Of a DNA stretch of 64,000 nucleotides, positions 25,454 through 34,449 are shown one piece after another. A program made the position numbers and the translations under genes. Under the pieces are notes generated by a model. It was not told the origin of the DNA. It worked only from the letters and a program-made list of their open reading frames with translations, and searched no databases. Position 1 is the first letter of the stretch; each line of letters starts with the position of its first letter. Origin of the DNA: UBA1181 sp045226255 (GTDB lineage: Bacteria; Bacteroidota; Bacteroidia; Bacteroidales; Paludibacteraceae); the NCBI GenBank assembly GCA_045226255.1, contig JBGVCG010000012.1:1-64000 (forward strand), read 5' to 3'.

Positions 25454-26473
25454 TCACTTTAATTCATCAATTTTATATCTTTTCAAAAAACCTTTACTCA
25501 GGTGGAAATAAACGATGTTATACTCCTTCTTGAGCTTATCGTCCAAATATTGGATGGCACTCCGCAAAAGGGAAGGCGTGACTTGCTCTATCTCGACGAC
25601 ATATCCTTTGTTGACATAAAGTCCGTTGAGGAAACAATCCTCTAGCACTTCATAACGGTTCTCACTGATTTGTTTGAATCTTATTTCGTCCAAATCGCTG
25701 GCTGTCAGTCCGTTGATAAGTTTTACTTTGCCGTTGTCATTGGTGACGATACCCCAAGAAAAGAGCGGAAGCGCATAGTCTAGCTGAATTGGGTATTCGT
25801 TCAAATCTTGTGTGTAATTTTTCAGAAGATCGATGTCCAAGATGGAATTGGAATCCGAGCCATCGTCCACCCCGCTCGTGGCATAGCACATGAGGTATCC
25901 CTTGTCGACAGGTGGAACGCCCATCGTCTCCCTGTCCTTGACTTGATGCAGACGGATGGTGCTGGTAATCTTCATGTCAGGGGTATGTTCCTGCATGAAG
26001 GAGAGGAAGGAGAAATAGTTATCCCTAGTGGATTGGGTCCAGTCGCAGTCGAATTGGATTTCCCCACAATGGAAATTCTCTGTGCCCATGTATCGGAACA
26101 TTGTTTGATTGAGCCTGGAAATATAGGTGCCTATTTGGCTGATTCTCTCCAAGTCCACATCTTTGAACACATCGTTTTCTATGTATATGACTGGCACGAA
26201 ATGAACGGAGTCTTGATGGAGGATATTCTTTTCGATCGGGCGTAAAAAATTAATGGGGCGTACGATGTTCCCGTCTTTCACGACGTCGTAATAGTGCAAA
26301 TAAATCTTTTCGCAACCGAGTTCCTTCGTGTACGACCGAACTTCCTCATCCACCTGATAGGAGGATTTCCAATGATAAAAATTGATTTTGTGCCGCGGAT
26401 CTCCCTTCTGACAGGAGAGGCATCCCATTAGCGCAAATGCCGCAAGCAATATGGCCGATATATGTCTACACAT
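25454..26473 (-). CDS. Lipoprotein with predicted TIM-barrel, unknown function
   Basis: 339 residues with a lipoprotein signal: hydrophobic core ILLAAFALMGCLSC and likely acylated Cys18 or Cys21. The mature chain starts INFYHWKSSYQ, followed by alternating strand/helix units (KIYLHYYDVV, FVPVIYIEN, EIQFDCDWT, MKITSTIRLHQV, GYLMCYATSG), the order expected of a TIM barrel like glycoside-hydrolase or DUF3142-type proteins. The acidic EIQFDCDW strand end could hold catalytic residues (inference). First gene of a pair with the 752-residue secreted protein. Confidence 0.7.
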   Translation of the reverse strand: MCRHISAILLAAFALMGCLSCQKGDPRHKINFYHWKSSYQVDEEVRSYTKELGCEKIYLHYYDVVKDGNIVRPINFLRPIEKNILHQDSVHFVPVIYIENDVFKDVDLERISQIGTYISRLNQTMFRYMGTENFHCGEIQFDCDWTQSTRDNYFSFLSFMQEHTPDMKITSTIRLHQVKDRETMGVPPVDKGYLMCYATSGVDDGSDSNSILDIDLLKNYTQDLNEYPIQLDYALPLFSWGIVTNDNGKVKLINGLTASDLDEIRFKQISENRYEVLEDCFLNGLYVNKGYVVEIEQVTPSLLRSAIQYLDDKLKKEYNIVYFHLSKGFLKRYKIDELK

Positions 26474-26510
26474 GTTTTGATGAATTATTTCCTAAAGGAT
26501 ATTAAACAAA

Positions 26511-26518
26511 CAAATATA
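26511..26518 (-). promoter_or_regulatory. -7 element for the lipoprotein/secreted-protein operon
   Basis: On the minus strand the bases read TATATTTG, 38 bases upstream of the lipoprotein ATG. The nearest TTTG-like box is too far (25 bases), so only the -7 element is supported. Confidence 0.5.
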
Positions 26519-26569
26519 CAAAATTCAGGAACACGTTATTCGTCAAAACGGGCGGATTTTTCTTGGCAT

Positions 26570-26690
26570 ATCACGGAGGACAAATTTGTAGCATTTACTA
26601 TTTAACGATTTATGATTTACTATTTACTATTTATTTTTGGACGGTTATCTGTTACTATTCATCTCCGTGATCTCCGTGTCTCCGTGAGGG
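26570..26690. repeat. Composite intergenic repeat: TTTACTATTTA run flanked by CTCCGTG units
   Basis: An AT-rich run (26592-26637, units ATTTACTATTTA and ACGATTTATGATTTA) is bracketed by ATCACGGAG at 26570-26578 and three copies of (A)TCTCCGTG at 26661-26686, which are inverted with respect to it and could pair. It lies between the 3' end of the 5'-nucleotidase gene and the upstream region of the lipoprotein operon. Related AT-rich copies are near 10.5 and 50.9 kb. Confidence 0.45.
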
Positions 26691-26695
26691 ACTTT

Positions 26696-28162
26696 CTATT
26701 TGATCGTCACGTTGCAACTCTTCGGCTGCCTGATGTGCTGAACCCGCCTGATGTACCGAACCATCAGCGCATTGCATTTCACGTCAAGGACCTCGCCCTT
26801 TTTCTTGTGGTTGAACTTCGAGATGCTCATCACATAACTGCTGGTCACCACCTTGTAGACCTTTTTCATGTCGAATTTCTTCCCGTCCATATGCTTCAGA
26901 GTGAGGCGCTCGATTTGGGAAGAGTCTTTCGGGTTCACCTTCGCCTCGTATTTCGCCCCGATCAGGAAAGGGAACTTCGCTTCGTCGGCACGTTGGCAGG
27001 CCCAAAGGAGCGCCTTTAGCTCTTCGCCCGTCAGCTCCAGCAAGATGACGTCGTTGTCGTAAGGGTCAATGCGGAAGACATCCGCCAGATGGATATCGCC
27101 CGCAGGTAATTCCGTGATCCTGACGTTCCCGTTGTTGATGACGGCGATGTCCGCCTGCGTCTCGCCGATCCACGATTGTCCCATCAGGCCTCCCATCGTC
27201 TCCTCGTCTTGGATGGAGTCGGCGAGCTGACCGATCACCTGATTCAGCTCTTCGTTGTCGGAAAAGTACTTCACCAGCGCCTCCGCACTCTTGTCCGAAG
27301 GCATCACCCTGAGGTCCACGAGCTCCGCCCGCTTGCTGACGATCGCCTTGCCTTGGGTCTCGATGGTTGTCACGGTGGCATACTTCAACTTATTCTCCGC
27401 CTGCGTGATCAACACTCCGTTCCGGGTCACGCCACCTTCTATCTTCGTGTGGGTATGTCCCCCTACGATGATGTCCGCGAAGTCTGCGTATTCATCCGCC
27501 AACTGCTGGTCCACGTCAAGCCCCAAATGCGTGAGCAGGATGACGATGTCGCACTCCTTCCGCAGGAAACGGTGTCGCTCGATGGTCTCCCTGATAGGGT
27601 AAAACCGTACCCCCTCCACATTCTTGGGATGCGTGTCGGGTATTCCGCTCCCGTTGAGTTGCAGTAGACCCAGTACGCCTACCCGCACTCCATTGGCCAT
27701 CGTGAATATCTTATACCCCTGCAACCGTCCTTTCAGGCTGTCGGGGAGCTCCACATTCGCAACGAGGTACGGAAAGTGCGAATGGTTAATCATTTCTATC
27801 AATCCTTCAACCTTCGCATCAAAGTCGTGGTTGCCGACAGCGGATGCGTCGAAGCCTGCATAGTTCATCAGCTCCGTCATGGGCAGGGAAGAGACTGGGT
27901 ATTGGTCGTTGAACGGATTACCCGTGCGGTTATCCCCCGCGGAGAGCACCAGCACATTCGGGCAGCTGTTCTTCAGACTATCCACCAAATGTTTCAGTTT
28001 AGGCAATCTATCGAACGTGGCGTGCATGTCGTTGACGGAAACGAGAAGGATCTTCCCCTCGTTCGGACCAGCCACCAACGGGAGGGCTAGCAGGAGGGCC
28101 AACAAGGCGACGGCAGGCTTACGAAGAAGGTCTAAGAAGTATTTGCTTGTGTAGTGATTCAT
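26696..28162 (-). CDS. 5'-nucleotidase / UshA-type metallophosphoesterase
   Basis: 488 residues. An N-terminal hydrophobic segment (VALLALLLALPLVAG) acts as signal peptide. The metallophosphatase domain has VNDMHA, SAGDNRTG, VGNHDFD, LLTHLG and GGHTHT, the five metal-binding blocks. The C-terminal 5'-nucleotidase domain includes INNGNVR and ELTGEELKALL. It should hydrolyse nucleotides or related phosphoesters in the periplasm. The first motif is DMH where most relatives have DxHG. The gene lies 92 bases after alaS with a terminator between, so is probably transcribed separately. Confidence 0.9.
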   Translation of the reverse strand: MNHYTSKYFLDLLRKPAVALLALLLALPLVAGPNEGKILLVSVNDMHATFDRLPKLKHLVDSLKNSCPNVLVLSAGDNRTGNPFNDQYPVSSLPMTELMNYAGFDASAVGNHDFDAKVEGLIEMINHSHFPYLVANVELPDSLKGRLQGYKIFTMANGVRVGVLGLLQLNGSGIPDTHPKNVEGVRFYPIRETIERHRFLRKECDIVILLTHLGLDVDQQLADEYADFADIIVGGHTHTKIEGGVTRNGVLITQAENKLKYATVTTIETQGKAIVSKRAELVDLRVMPSDKSAEALVKYFSDNEELNQVIGQLADSIQDEETMGGLMGQSWIGETQADIAVINNGNVRITELPAGDIHLADVFRIDPYDNDVILLELTGEELKALLWACQRADEAKFPFLIGAKYEAKVNPKDSSQIERLTLKHMDGKKFDMKKVYKVVTSSYVMSISKFNHKKKGEVLDVKCNALMVRYIRRVQHIRQPKSCNVTIK

Positions 28163-28196
28163 GGGCGGATAGTTTTATTTGAACCCTTAAAAGCAA

Positions 28197-28229
28197 TAAT
28201 GGAGGAACAGGAAAACCTGCCCTCCATTA
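28197..28229 (-). terminator. Hairpin terminator after alaS
   Basis: A 9-bp outer stem TAATGGAGG / CCTCCATTA and a 4-bp inner stem CAGG / CCTG around AAAA. On the minus strand it is followed by a short T-stretch (GCTTTT). It lies 25 bases after the alaS stop codon. Confidence 0.65.
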
Positions 28230-28254
28230 CGCTTCATTTCATGTATTCAGGTTA

Positions 28255-30867
28255 TTAGATTTTGCTTCTCAAAATATCTAGGGCACGCTCCAATCCATCG
28301 GCGTCCTTACCACCCGCTTGCGCGAAGAATGGCTGGCCACCGCCACCGCCTTTGATCTCCTTCGCAGCCTCACGAACCAACTGTGTCGCGTTCATGCCAG
28401 TGGCTACGAGGTCGTCGGACAATGCCAGGGTGATGGCAGGTTTGTCCCCCTTCTTGGTGGCGCCGATGAAGACGAGTGAAGAGGTCACCACGTTGCGGAT
28501 TTGGAATGCCACGGACTTCACCATGTCGGCCTCGAACTCGCCCTTGAGGACGATCAGCTTCTGACCGTTACGTTCCTCGGCGCTCTGGATCAGCTTATCA
28601 CGAAGGATAATGACCTTCTCTTGGATGAATTGATCCACTTGTTTCTTCATGGCCGTGTTCTCCTCCAGAGACTTCTTGATGGAAGCCACAAGGTTTGGCG
28701 CGTTGTTGAAGAGTGACTTCAGGTCACGGAGCATATCCTGCTGTATGTTCATGTACTCCTCCGCCTTAGCGCCCGAAACAGCCTCGATACGACGGACACC
28801 CGCCGATACGGAAGCCTCGGAGAGGATGCGGATGAAACCGATCTCGCCGGTTGACTTCACGTGCGTACCACCACAAAGCTCCAAGGACGGACCGTATTGG
28901 ATGACACGTACCGTGTCGCCGTATTTCTCACCGAAGAGCGCCATGGCGCCCATGTTGCGCGCATCCTCGATAGGCACGTCGCGGTGCTCCTGCAATGCGA
29001 TGTTCTGGCGAACCATGGCATTGGCGATCTGCTCCGCCTTACGCAACTCCTCGTCCGTCACTTTCTGGAAGTGGGAGAAGTCGAAACGCAGGGCGTCCGG
29101 TGCGACGTAGGAACCTTTCTGTTCCACGTGCGTACCGAGCACTTGACGCAACGCATAGTCGAGCAAGTGGGTCGCCGTGTGGTTGCAAGCGATCTGCTGG
29201 CGACGCTCCACGTTCACCTCAGCCACGAACGAAGCGCTCGGGTTGGCAGGCAATTTCTTGGTGATATGCACGCTGAGGTTATTCTCCTTCTTCGTGTCGA
29301 TGATCTCGATGGTCTCCTCGTCAGACTTCAGCAGACCCGTGTCACCGACCTGTCCACCCATCTCTGCGTAGAAAGGAGTCCTGTTCAGCACGATTTGATA
29401 GTACTCTGTATTTTTCTGTTTGATTTTTCTGTAGCGGAGGATCTCCACGTCGCAAGAGAGCAGGTCATAGCCGACGAACTCACACTCGCCCTCTTTCAGT
29501 TGCACCCAGTCGCCCGTCTCCACAGCGGCGGCGTTGCGCGCGCGTTCCTTCTGCTTCTGCATCTCCTGGTTGAACTCAGTCTCGTTGACCGTCATGCCAT
29601 TCTCGCGGAGGATCAGCTCCGTCAAGTCCAATGGGAAGCCGAAGGTGTCGTAGAGCGTGAAACCATCCTTGCCAGAGATTTCGGTCTTGCCCGCCGCCTT
29701 CGTGTCCGCCATCACCTTATCCAGCAAGCGGATACCCGTCTCCAAGGTGCGGAGGAAAGACTCCTCCTCCTCTTTGATCACCTTCTCGACAAGTGATTGT
29801 TGCGCGATCAGTTCAGGGTAAGCGTCGCCCATCGTGTCGATGAGGGCAGGAAGCAGTTTATACAAGAAAGCGGAACGTTGTCCGAGGAAGGTGTAACCGT
29901 AGCGTACGGCACGTCTCAAGATCCTTCGGATGACGTATCCAGCCTTTGCGTTAGAAGGTAATTGACCGTCAGTGATGGAGAAGGAGATCGTACGGATATG
30001 GTCCGCGATCACACGCATGGCGATGTCCGTCTCACGTTTCTTTCCATACTCACAGCCGCAGATGTTACCGATCGCCTTGAGGATCGGTTGGAAAACATCC
30101 GTGTCGTAGTTAGACTTCTTGCCCTGCAAAGCCATGCAGAGACGTTCGAAGCCCATACCCGTGTCCACATGCTTGGCAGGGAGCGGCTCCAGCGAGCCAT
30201 CCGCCTTACGGTTGAACTGCATGAAGACATTGTTCCAGATCTCGATGACCTGCGGGTTGTCTTTGTTGACCAGCTCGACGCCCGGCACTTTCGCGCGCTC
30301 CGCGTCGTCACGTAGGTCGATATGGATTTCGGAGCAAGGACCGCACGGACCCGTGTCGCCCATCTCCCAGAAGTTATCATGTTTGTTACCGTTGATGATA
30401 CGGTCTTTTGGCAAGAACTGCGCCCAGATCTCAGCGGCCTCGTCGTCCCTCTCGAGGTTATCCTCCTTGCTGCCCTCGAAGACCGTCGCATAGAGGCGGT
30501 TAGGGTCAATCTTCAGCACATCCACGAGGTATTCCCATGCCCAAGTGATCGCCTCCTTCTTGAAGTAGTCACCGAAGGACCAGTTGCCCAACATCTCGAA
30601 CATGGTGTGGTGGTAGGTATCGAGGCCCACCTCCTCCAAATCGTTGTGCTTTCCGCTCACGCGGAGGCATTTCTGCGAGTCCGCAACACGCGGGTATTTA
30701 CGGGGCGCATTGCCCAAAAATATGTCTTTGAATTGATTCATTCCCGCATTGGTGAACATCAATGTGGGGTCGTTTTTCACCACCATCGGTGCGGAAGGAA
30801 CGATCGTGTGGCCTTTCGACGCGAAGAAGTCGGTGAACGATTTGCGGATTTCTTTTGCTGTTAACAT
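28255..30867 (-). CDS. alaS: Alanine-tRNA ligase
   Basis: 870 residues from the ATG at 30867, which opens with the family start MLTAKEIRKSFTDFFASKGH; the in-frame extension to 30939 adds 24 residues that do not fit. The aminoacylation domain has PTLMFTNAGMNQFKD (class II motif), GDTGPCGPCSEIHID and a mid-domain helix region. The editing domain carries HTATHLLDYAL and ELCGGTHV with Zn-binding Cys/His. The C-terminal oligomerisation domain ends with KEIKGGGGGQPFFAQAGG. It charges tRNA-Ala and clears mischarged Ser and Gly. Confidence 0.97.
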   Translation of the reverse strand: MLTAKEIRKSFTDFFASKGHTIVPSAPMVVKNDPTLMFTNAGMNQFKDIFLGNAPRKYPRVADSQKCLRVSGKHNDLEEVGLDTYHHTMFEMLGNWSFGDYFKKEAITWAWEYLVDVLKIDPNRLYATVFEGSKEDNLERDDEAAEIWAQFLPKDRIINGNKHDNFWEMGDTGPCGPCSEIHIDLRDDAERAKVPGVELVNKDNPQVIEIWNNVFMQFNRKADGSLEPLPAKHVDTGMGFERLCMALQGKKSNYDTDVFQPILKAIGNICGCEYGKKRETDIAMRVIADHIRTISFSITDGQLPSNAKAGYVIRRILRRAVRYGYTFLGQRSAFLYKLLPALIDTMGDAYPELIAQQSLVEKVIKEEEESFLRTLETGIRLLDKVMADTKAAGKTEISGKDGFTLYDTFGFPLDLTELILRENGMTVNETEFNQEMQKQKERARNAAAVETGDWVQLKEGECEFVGYDLLSCDVEILRYRKIKQKNTEYYQIVLNRTPFYAEMGGQVGDTGLLKSDEETIEIIDTKKENNLSVHITKKLPANPSASFVAEVNVERRQQIACNHTATHLLDYALRQVLGTHVEQKGSYVAPDALRFDFSHFQKVTDEELRKAEQIANAMVRQNIALQEHRDVPIEDARNMGAMALFGEKYGDTVRVIQYGPSLELCGGTHVKSTGEIGFIRILSEASVSAGVRRIEAVSGAKAEEYMNIQQDMLRDLKSLFNNAPNLVASIKKSLEENTAMKKQVDQFIQEKVIILRDKLIQSAEERNGQKLIVLKGEFEADMVKSVAFQIRNVVTSSLVFIGATKKGDKPAITLALSDDLVATGMNATQLVREAAKEIKGGGGGQPFFAQAGGKDADGLERALDILRSKI

Positions 30868-30979
30868 ATTTGTAATGAATATTGTTTTCAAACCCTTTGT
30901 TTGACCTGCTTTCAACGGTGAATTTTCAGTACCCACCATATTCAGTGTCGCGAAAGTAGCACATTTCCGACAAAAAAAC

Positions 30980-30987
30980 TATCTTTG
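30980..30987 (+). promoter_or_regulatory. -7 element for the M23 peptidase operon
   Basis: TATCTTTG matches TAnnTTTG exactly, 29 bases before the ATG at 31017. No TTTG box is visible at the expected distance. It lies in the 149-base space between alaS and the divergent operon. Confidence 0.55.
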
Positions 30988-31016
30988 CCATCGCATTTTA
31001 TTTAGGAAACTGTAAC

Positions 31017-31988
31017 ATGGCAAAGGCAAAATACCAGTTCAACCCCAAAACGTTATCGTTCGAGCGGGTTGACAACACTATACGACATTGGGCGAATTGG
31101 TTCTTGTCCCACTTGCTCACGGGTGTCTTGACGGGCTTGGCCTGCTTCCTCATATTCGCCCTTTTCATCGAGTCTCCGAGGGAGAAGAAACTGCGCAGCG
31201 AAAGGGAGCAGTTGGAGGCCCAATACGAATTGTTGAACGCCCAGTTGGACGAGGTGCAGAGCGTCCTGACGGATATCCAGCAGAGGGACGACAACCTCTA
31301 CCGACTCATCGTGCAGGCGGACCCTGTCAGCAAGGGCATCCGCATGGGGTCCGACAACCAAAGCAAATACAAGGACCTGCGTTCCCGCACCAATTCGGAG
31401 ATCGCGGCGAACACTTCCGCCACGATGGAACGCATCCGCAGGCAACTCTTCGTGCAGTCCACCTCCTTCGACGAGGTGGTGAACCTCGCCCGCAACAAGG
31501 AGGATATGCTGCTCTGCATCCCGGCCATCCAGCCAGTCATGAACAAAAACCTGAAACGTATGGCCTCCGGTTACGGCTACCGTATCGACCCTATCTATAA
31601 GACCCCTAAGTTCCATGCCGGCATGGACTTCTCCGGCGAGATCGGCACCAACATCTTCGCAACGGGTAAGGGTGTCATCGATTTCCGTGGATGGATGCAG
31701 GGCTACGGTAACGTGGTGATCGTGGACCATGGATACGGCTACAAAACACTTTACGGACACTTGAATAGTTTCGTGAGCAACCTGAAGGTGGGCTCGCCTG
31801 TCGTTCGTGGCCAGGTCATCGCTTACATGGGTAACACGGGTAAGTCCACGGGTCCGCACGTGCACTACGAGGTGCGCTACAAGGGTAAGGTGGTGGACCC
31901 TCGTAACTACTACTACATGGACCTCTCGCCTAAGCAATATGACGAGATGATTCAGATCGTCTCCAACAACGGAAACATTTTCGACTAA
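31017..31988 (+). CDS. M23 family (LytM-type) metallopeptidase
   Basis: 323 residues. A single membrane helix near residues 30-50 anchors the protein, followed by a coiled coil (about 52-95, REKKLRSEREQLEAQYELL). The peptidase domain begins GYGYRIDP and holds the zinc ligands His200 and Asp204 (FHAGMDF), and the HVH motif with His281 and His283. The fold and ligands are intact, so it is probably an active endopeptidase cutting peptidoglycan cross-links in the periplasm. First of three tightly packed genes; the next begins 3 bases after its stop. Confidence 0.93.
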   Translation: MAKAKYQFNPKTLSFERVDNTIRHWANWFLSHLLTGVLTGLACFLIFALFIESPREKKLRSEREQLEAQYELLNAQLDEVQSVLTDIQQRDDNLYRLIVQADPVSKGIRMGSDNQSKYKDLRSRTNSEIAANTSATMERIRRQLFVQSTSFDEVVNLARNKEDMLLCIPAIQPVMNKNLKRMASGYGYRIDPIYKTPKFHAGMDFSGEIGTNIFATGKGVIDFRGWMQGYGNVVIVDHGYGYKTLYGHLNSFVSNLKVGSPVVRGQVIAYMGNTGKSTGPHVHYEVRYKGKVVDPRNYYYMDLSPKQYDEMIQIVSNNGNIFD

Positions 31989-31991
31989 TCC

Positions 31992-32360
31992 ATGGGAAAC
32001 CTCGACGAAGATAAGAGATATTACAAGATCAGCGAGGTGGCGGAAATGCTGGGTCTTGAGACTTCCACCCTCCGTTATTGGGAGGGCGAGTTCTCCATTC
32101 TCTCCCCTCGCAGAGGAAACAAGGGAAGCCGTCTCTATACGGACGAGGACATCGAAAATGCTCGCATGGTGCAGTACCTGCTGAAGCAACGCAACCTAAC
32201 CATCAAAGGAGCTCAGAAGGTGTTGGAGGAAGACAAAGACCATGTGAAAAGGGTCTTTGAGACGATAAAACGGTTGGAGGACATCCGGGAGGAGGTCAGA
32301 AAACTGAAGTGTGAATTCGGCACCGCCCTGAAGAAAACCATTACGATAGAGGAGCTATGA
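31992..32360 (+). CDS. MerR family transcriptional regulator
   Basis: 122 residues. An N-terminal winged helix-turn-helix of MerR type is seen in YYKISEVAEMLGLETSTLRYWEGEF and SRLYTDEDIENARMVQYLL, followed by a dimerisation coiled coil (residues about 75-110). No effector-binding domain or metal-binding Cys cluster is present, so it belongs to the short group of MerR-like proteins found next to M23 peptidase genes in Bacteroidota. Its targets are unknown. Confidence 0.9.
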   Translation: MGNLDEDKRYYKISEVAEMLGLETSTLRYWEGEFSILSPRRGNKGSRLYTDEDIENARMVQYLLKQRNLTIKGAQKVLEEDKDHVKRVFETIKRLEDIREEVRKLKCEFGTALKKTITIEEL

Positions 32361-32971
32361 TTGGATTGACCGAAATACTGGAAAACATCGGAACGTTCGC
32401 CTTTGCCATCAGTGGTATCCGCCTCGCCGCGAAGAAGGATTTTGACCTCTTCGGAGCCTACGTGGTGGGACTGGTGACCGCCATCGGGGGTGGTACCATC
32501 CGCGACCTCTGCATCGGGGAGACCCCCTTCTGGATGTTGAACGCCAACTACCTGATCTGGTCCGGCGTAGCGCTCCTTTTCGTCATCCTCTTCCGCAAAT
32601 ACCTCATCCATTTGAATATCACCTTCTTCATCTTCGATACCATCGGATTGGCGCTCTTCACGGTGGTGGGCATAGAGAAGACATTGGGTGCGGGATATGA
32701 CTTCTGGGTAGCGATCGTGATGGGCTGCATCACGGGAGCGGCGGGAGGAGTCTTCCGGGACATCTTCATCAACGAGATTCCGCTGATTTTCAGGAAAGAA
32801 ATCTATGCAATTGCTTGTATTATAGGTGGTTTTGTCTATTATTTCTGCCATCTGATAGGGGTGGATAATTCATGGTCGCAGATCTTCTGCGCTTTCAGTG
32901 TCGCCGCCGCCAGGATCATCGCCGTGCGCTTCCGCATCGGTCTGCCTCACATCAAGGGAGAGCAGGAATAA
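32357..32971 (+). CDS. TRIC-type trimeric intracellular cation channel family protein
   Basis: 204 residues, seven predicted membrane helices arranged as two repeats. The family glycine-rich motif appears twice: AIGGGTIRDL near residue 42 and GAAGGVFRDI near residue 130. Prokaryotic TRIC (formerly UPF0126) proteins form trimeric channels for monovalent cations. It overlaps the MerR gene by 4 bases (ATGA), so the two are translationally coupled. Confidence 0.92.
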   Translation: MIGLTEILENIGTFAFAISGIRLAAKKDFDLFGAYVVGLVTAIGGGTIRDLCIGETPFWMLNANYLIWSGVALLFVILFRKYLIHLNITFFIFDTIGLALFTVVGIEKTLGAGYDFWVAIVMGCITGAAGGVFRDIFINEIPLIFRKEIYAIACIIGGFVYYFCHLIGVDNSWSQIFCAFSVAAARIIAVRFRIGLPHIKGEQE

Positions 32972-33016
32972 TACCCCCACACTCCCATCTTCCACAGACC
33001 ACAACCTGCCGTGTTT

Positions 33017-33054
33017 CTTAACGCTTATTTTTTAATTCTTAATTTTTAACTATT
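33017..33054. repeat. AT-rich intergenic repeat, TTTTTAATTCTTAATTTTTAA type
   Basis: Same style as 5733-5764 and 45340-45370: overlapping TTAA(T/C)TCTTAA and ATTTTTAA units, here between the TRIC gene and the promoter of the next gene. Confidence 0.45.
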
Positions 33055-33060
33055 ATATGG

Positions 33061-33090
33061 TTTGAATCTCGAAAATTATTGCTAAATTTA
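33061..33090 (+). promoter_or_regulatory. Promoter candidate for the 33122 T9SS protein
   Basis: TTTG at 33061-33064, an 18-base spacer and TAAATTTA at 33083-33090, which matches TAnnTTTG at all but the last base. It lies 31 bases before the ATG. The spacing is one base shorter than usual. Confidence 0.45.
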
Positions 33091-33121
33091 CCACGTTTTT
33101 AACGCTTAAAAAATTATTGAA

Positions 33122-34168
33122 ATGAGAAAACTATTTACATTATCAGCGGCTATGCTTTTCGCGACTGGTTGTTTTGCGCAATACAGTTTGTCATATAAAG
33201 CTAATCAGCTTCGTATTGGCGACTATCGAAATATGAAGCAAATCGAGTACAAGGAGCAGGGAGAGGCCGGTGCTAACCAATACTGGGACTTCTCAAAGGC
33301 TAAGATACTCAAGGATATGTACATCGATCAGCAGGAAGACCTCAACGCTGTGGCAGAGCAAGGCTACAGACTCAGCTGCGACGAGGGTGGAACAAAGCAT
33401 ACTTTGTTCGAGATCACCAAGTCGGAGAAGAGGTACTACGGTATGGTCACTCCTGGTGCTAAAATCGATTTCAAGGAGCCTATCGTGGATTTGATGTTCC
33501 CTCTATCTTACCAAGATTCGAAGGTGGGCATTATGGATGGTGTCTATACACCAAACAACGGCGATCCTTCCTTCATCGAGGGTAACTACATCACCAAAGC
33601 CGATGCGTGGGGTACGCTCGTGTTGCCTGATGGAAACACTTACCGCAACGTATTGCGTGTGAAGGTGACGAAGACCTACAAGCAGACATTCGGCAAGACT
33701 ACTTACAACATCCGTTCAGTTCGTTACCAATATTTCGCAGAGGGCGCACGTTATCCGGTGCTCATCGTAGTGGAGAGCGAAAGCTCAACTGATACGGGCT
33801 GCAAGTGTGGTGGCAAATATGCCGAGATGTTCATGGAGACTCCTGCCGTTTATGAGAACGACGCTGTGAAGTCCGCCGCTCCTGGCCGTGACGATTTCGA
33901 ATACACAGCAGACTTCAACTACTTGGCTTCTCCAAACCCATTCTCAGAGAGCATCAACTTGGCTTTCACAATGGGTGCTGACGCTAAGGTGACGGTTGAC
34001 ATCCTCGACTTGAATGGTCGTTTGTTGTCTACCTTCATGAGCGAGCAGTTGACCGCTGGTCAATACAGCTACACGTTCAACGCTTCCTCTTTGACTCCTG
34101 GACAATATGCTTTGCGCATCCAAGTGGGTGACAAGACATACACCAACGTAATGTTGAAGGGTGAATAA
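33122..34168 (+). CDS. Secreted T9SS type A sorting-domain protein, unknown function
   Basis: 348 residues. The signal peptide ends near GCFAQ (residue 20). The central region (residues 21-255) begins YSLSYKANQLRIGDYRNMKQIEYK and appears mostly beta; I do not recognise a catalytic motif. A short Cys segment TGCKCGG lies near residue 225. The last 80 residues (SPNPFSESINLAF ... DLNGRLL ... GQYALRIQVG) are a clear T9SS type A sorting domain. It is exported to the surface or medium. Single-gene unit with its own terminator. Confidence 0.85.
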   Translation: MRKLFTLSAAMLFATGCFAQYSLSYKANQLRIGDYRNMKQIEYKEQGEAGANQYWDFSKAKILKDMYIDQQEDLNAVAEQGYRLSCDEGGTKHTLFEITKSEKRYYGMVTPGAKIDFKEPIVDLMFPLSYQDSKVGIMDGVYTPNNGDPSFIEGNYITKADAWGTLVLPDGNTYRNVLRVKVTKTYKQTFGKTTYNIRSVRYQYFAEGARYPVLIVVESESSTDTGCKCGGKYAEMFMETPAVYENDAVKSAAPGRDDFEYTADFNYLASPNPFSESINLAFTMGADAKVTVDILDLNGRLLSTFMSEQLTAGQYSYTFNASSLTPGQYALRIQVGDKTYTNVMLKGE

Positions 34169-34214
34169 ATAGCACATTAAGGTGTCTCCTCGGATTCACC
34201 TTGATACAAGGAAT

Positions 34215-34250
34215 GATTCCCGCTCTGTGTTCAGGGCGGGAATCTTTTTT
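34215..34250 (+). terminator. Strong intrinsic terminator after the T9SS protein
   Basis: GATTCCCGC / GCGGGAATC stem with inner CTG/CAG pairing, followed immediately by six T's. It is the best-formed intrinsic terminator in the window. Confidence 0.9.
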
Positions 34251-34417
34251 ACGGACATCCTATGGCTGACCGAGTTTTCCCATGAATCATAAAAGCGAAG
34301 CCTTATTCCTTGACAGGTTACAGGCGACTATCGTTCTTAATTGTTAATACTCAGCCATTCCTGTATAATTTTATATGCGTTTTTTCTGCGCGTTACCATT
34401 ATATGTGAAAAAATGTT

Positions 34418-34425
34418 TATATTTG
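34418..34425 (+). promoter_or_regulatory. -7 element for serine palmitoyltransferase
   Basis: TATATTTG matches TAnnTTTG, 24 bases before the ATG at 34450. The upstream box is not well conserved. Confidence 0.55.
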
Positions 34426-34449
34426 CCCCGTAATTGTTAGAATACTAAA

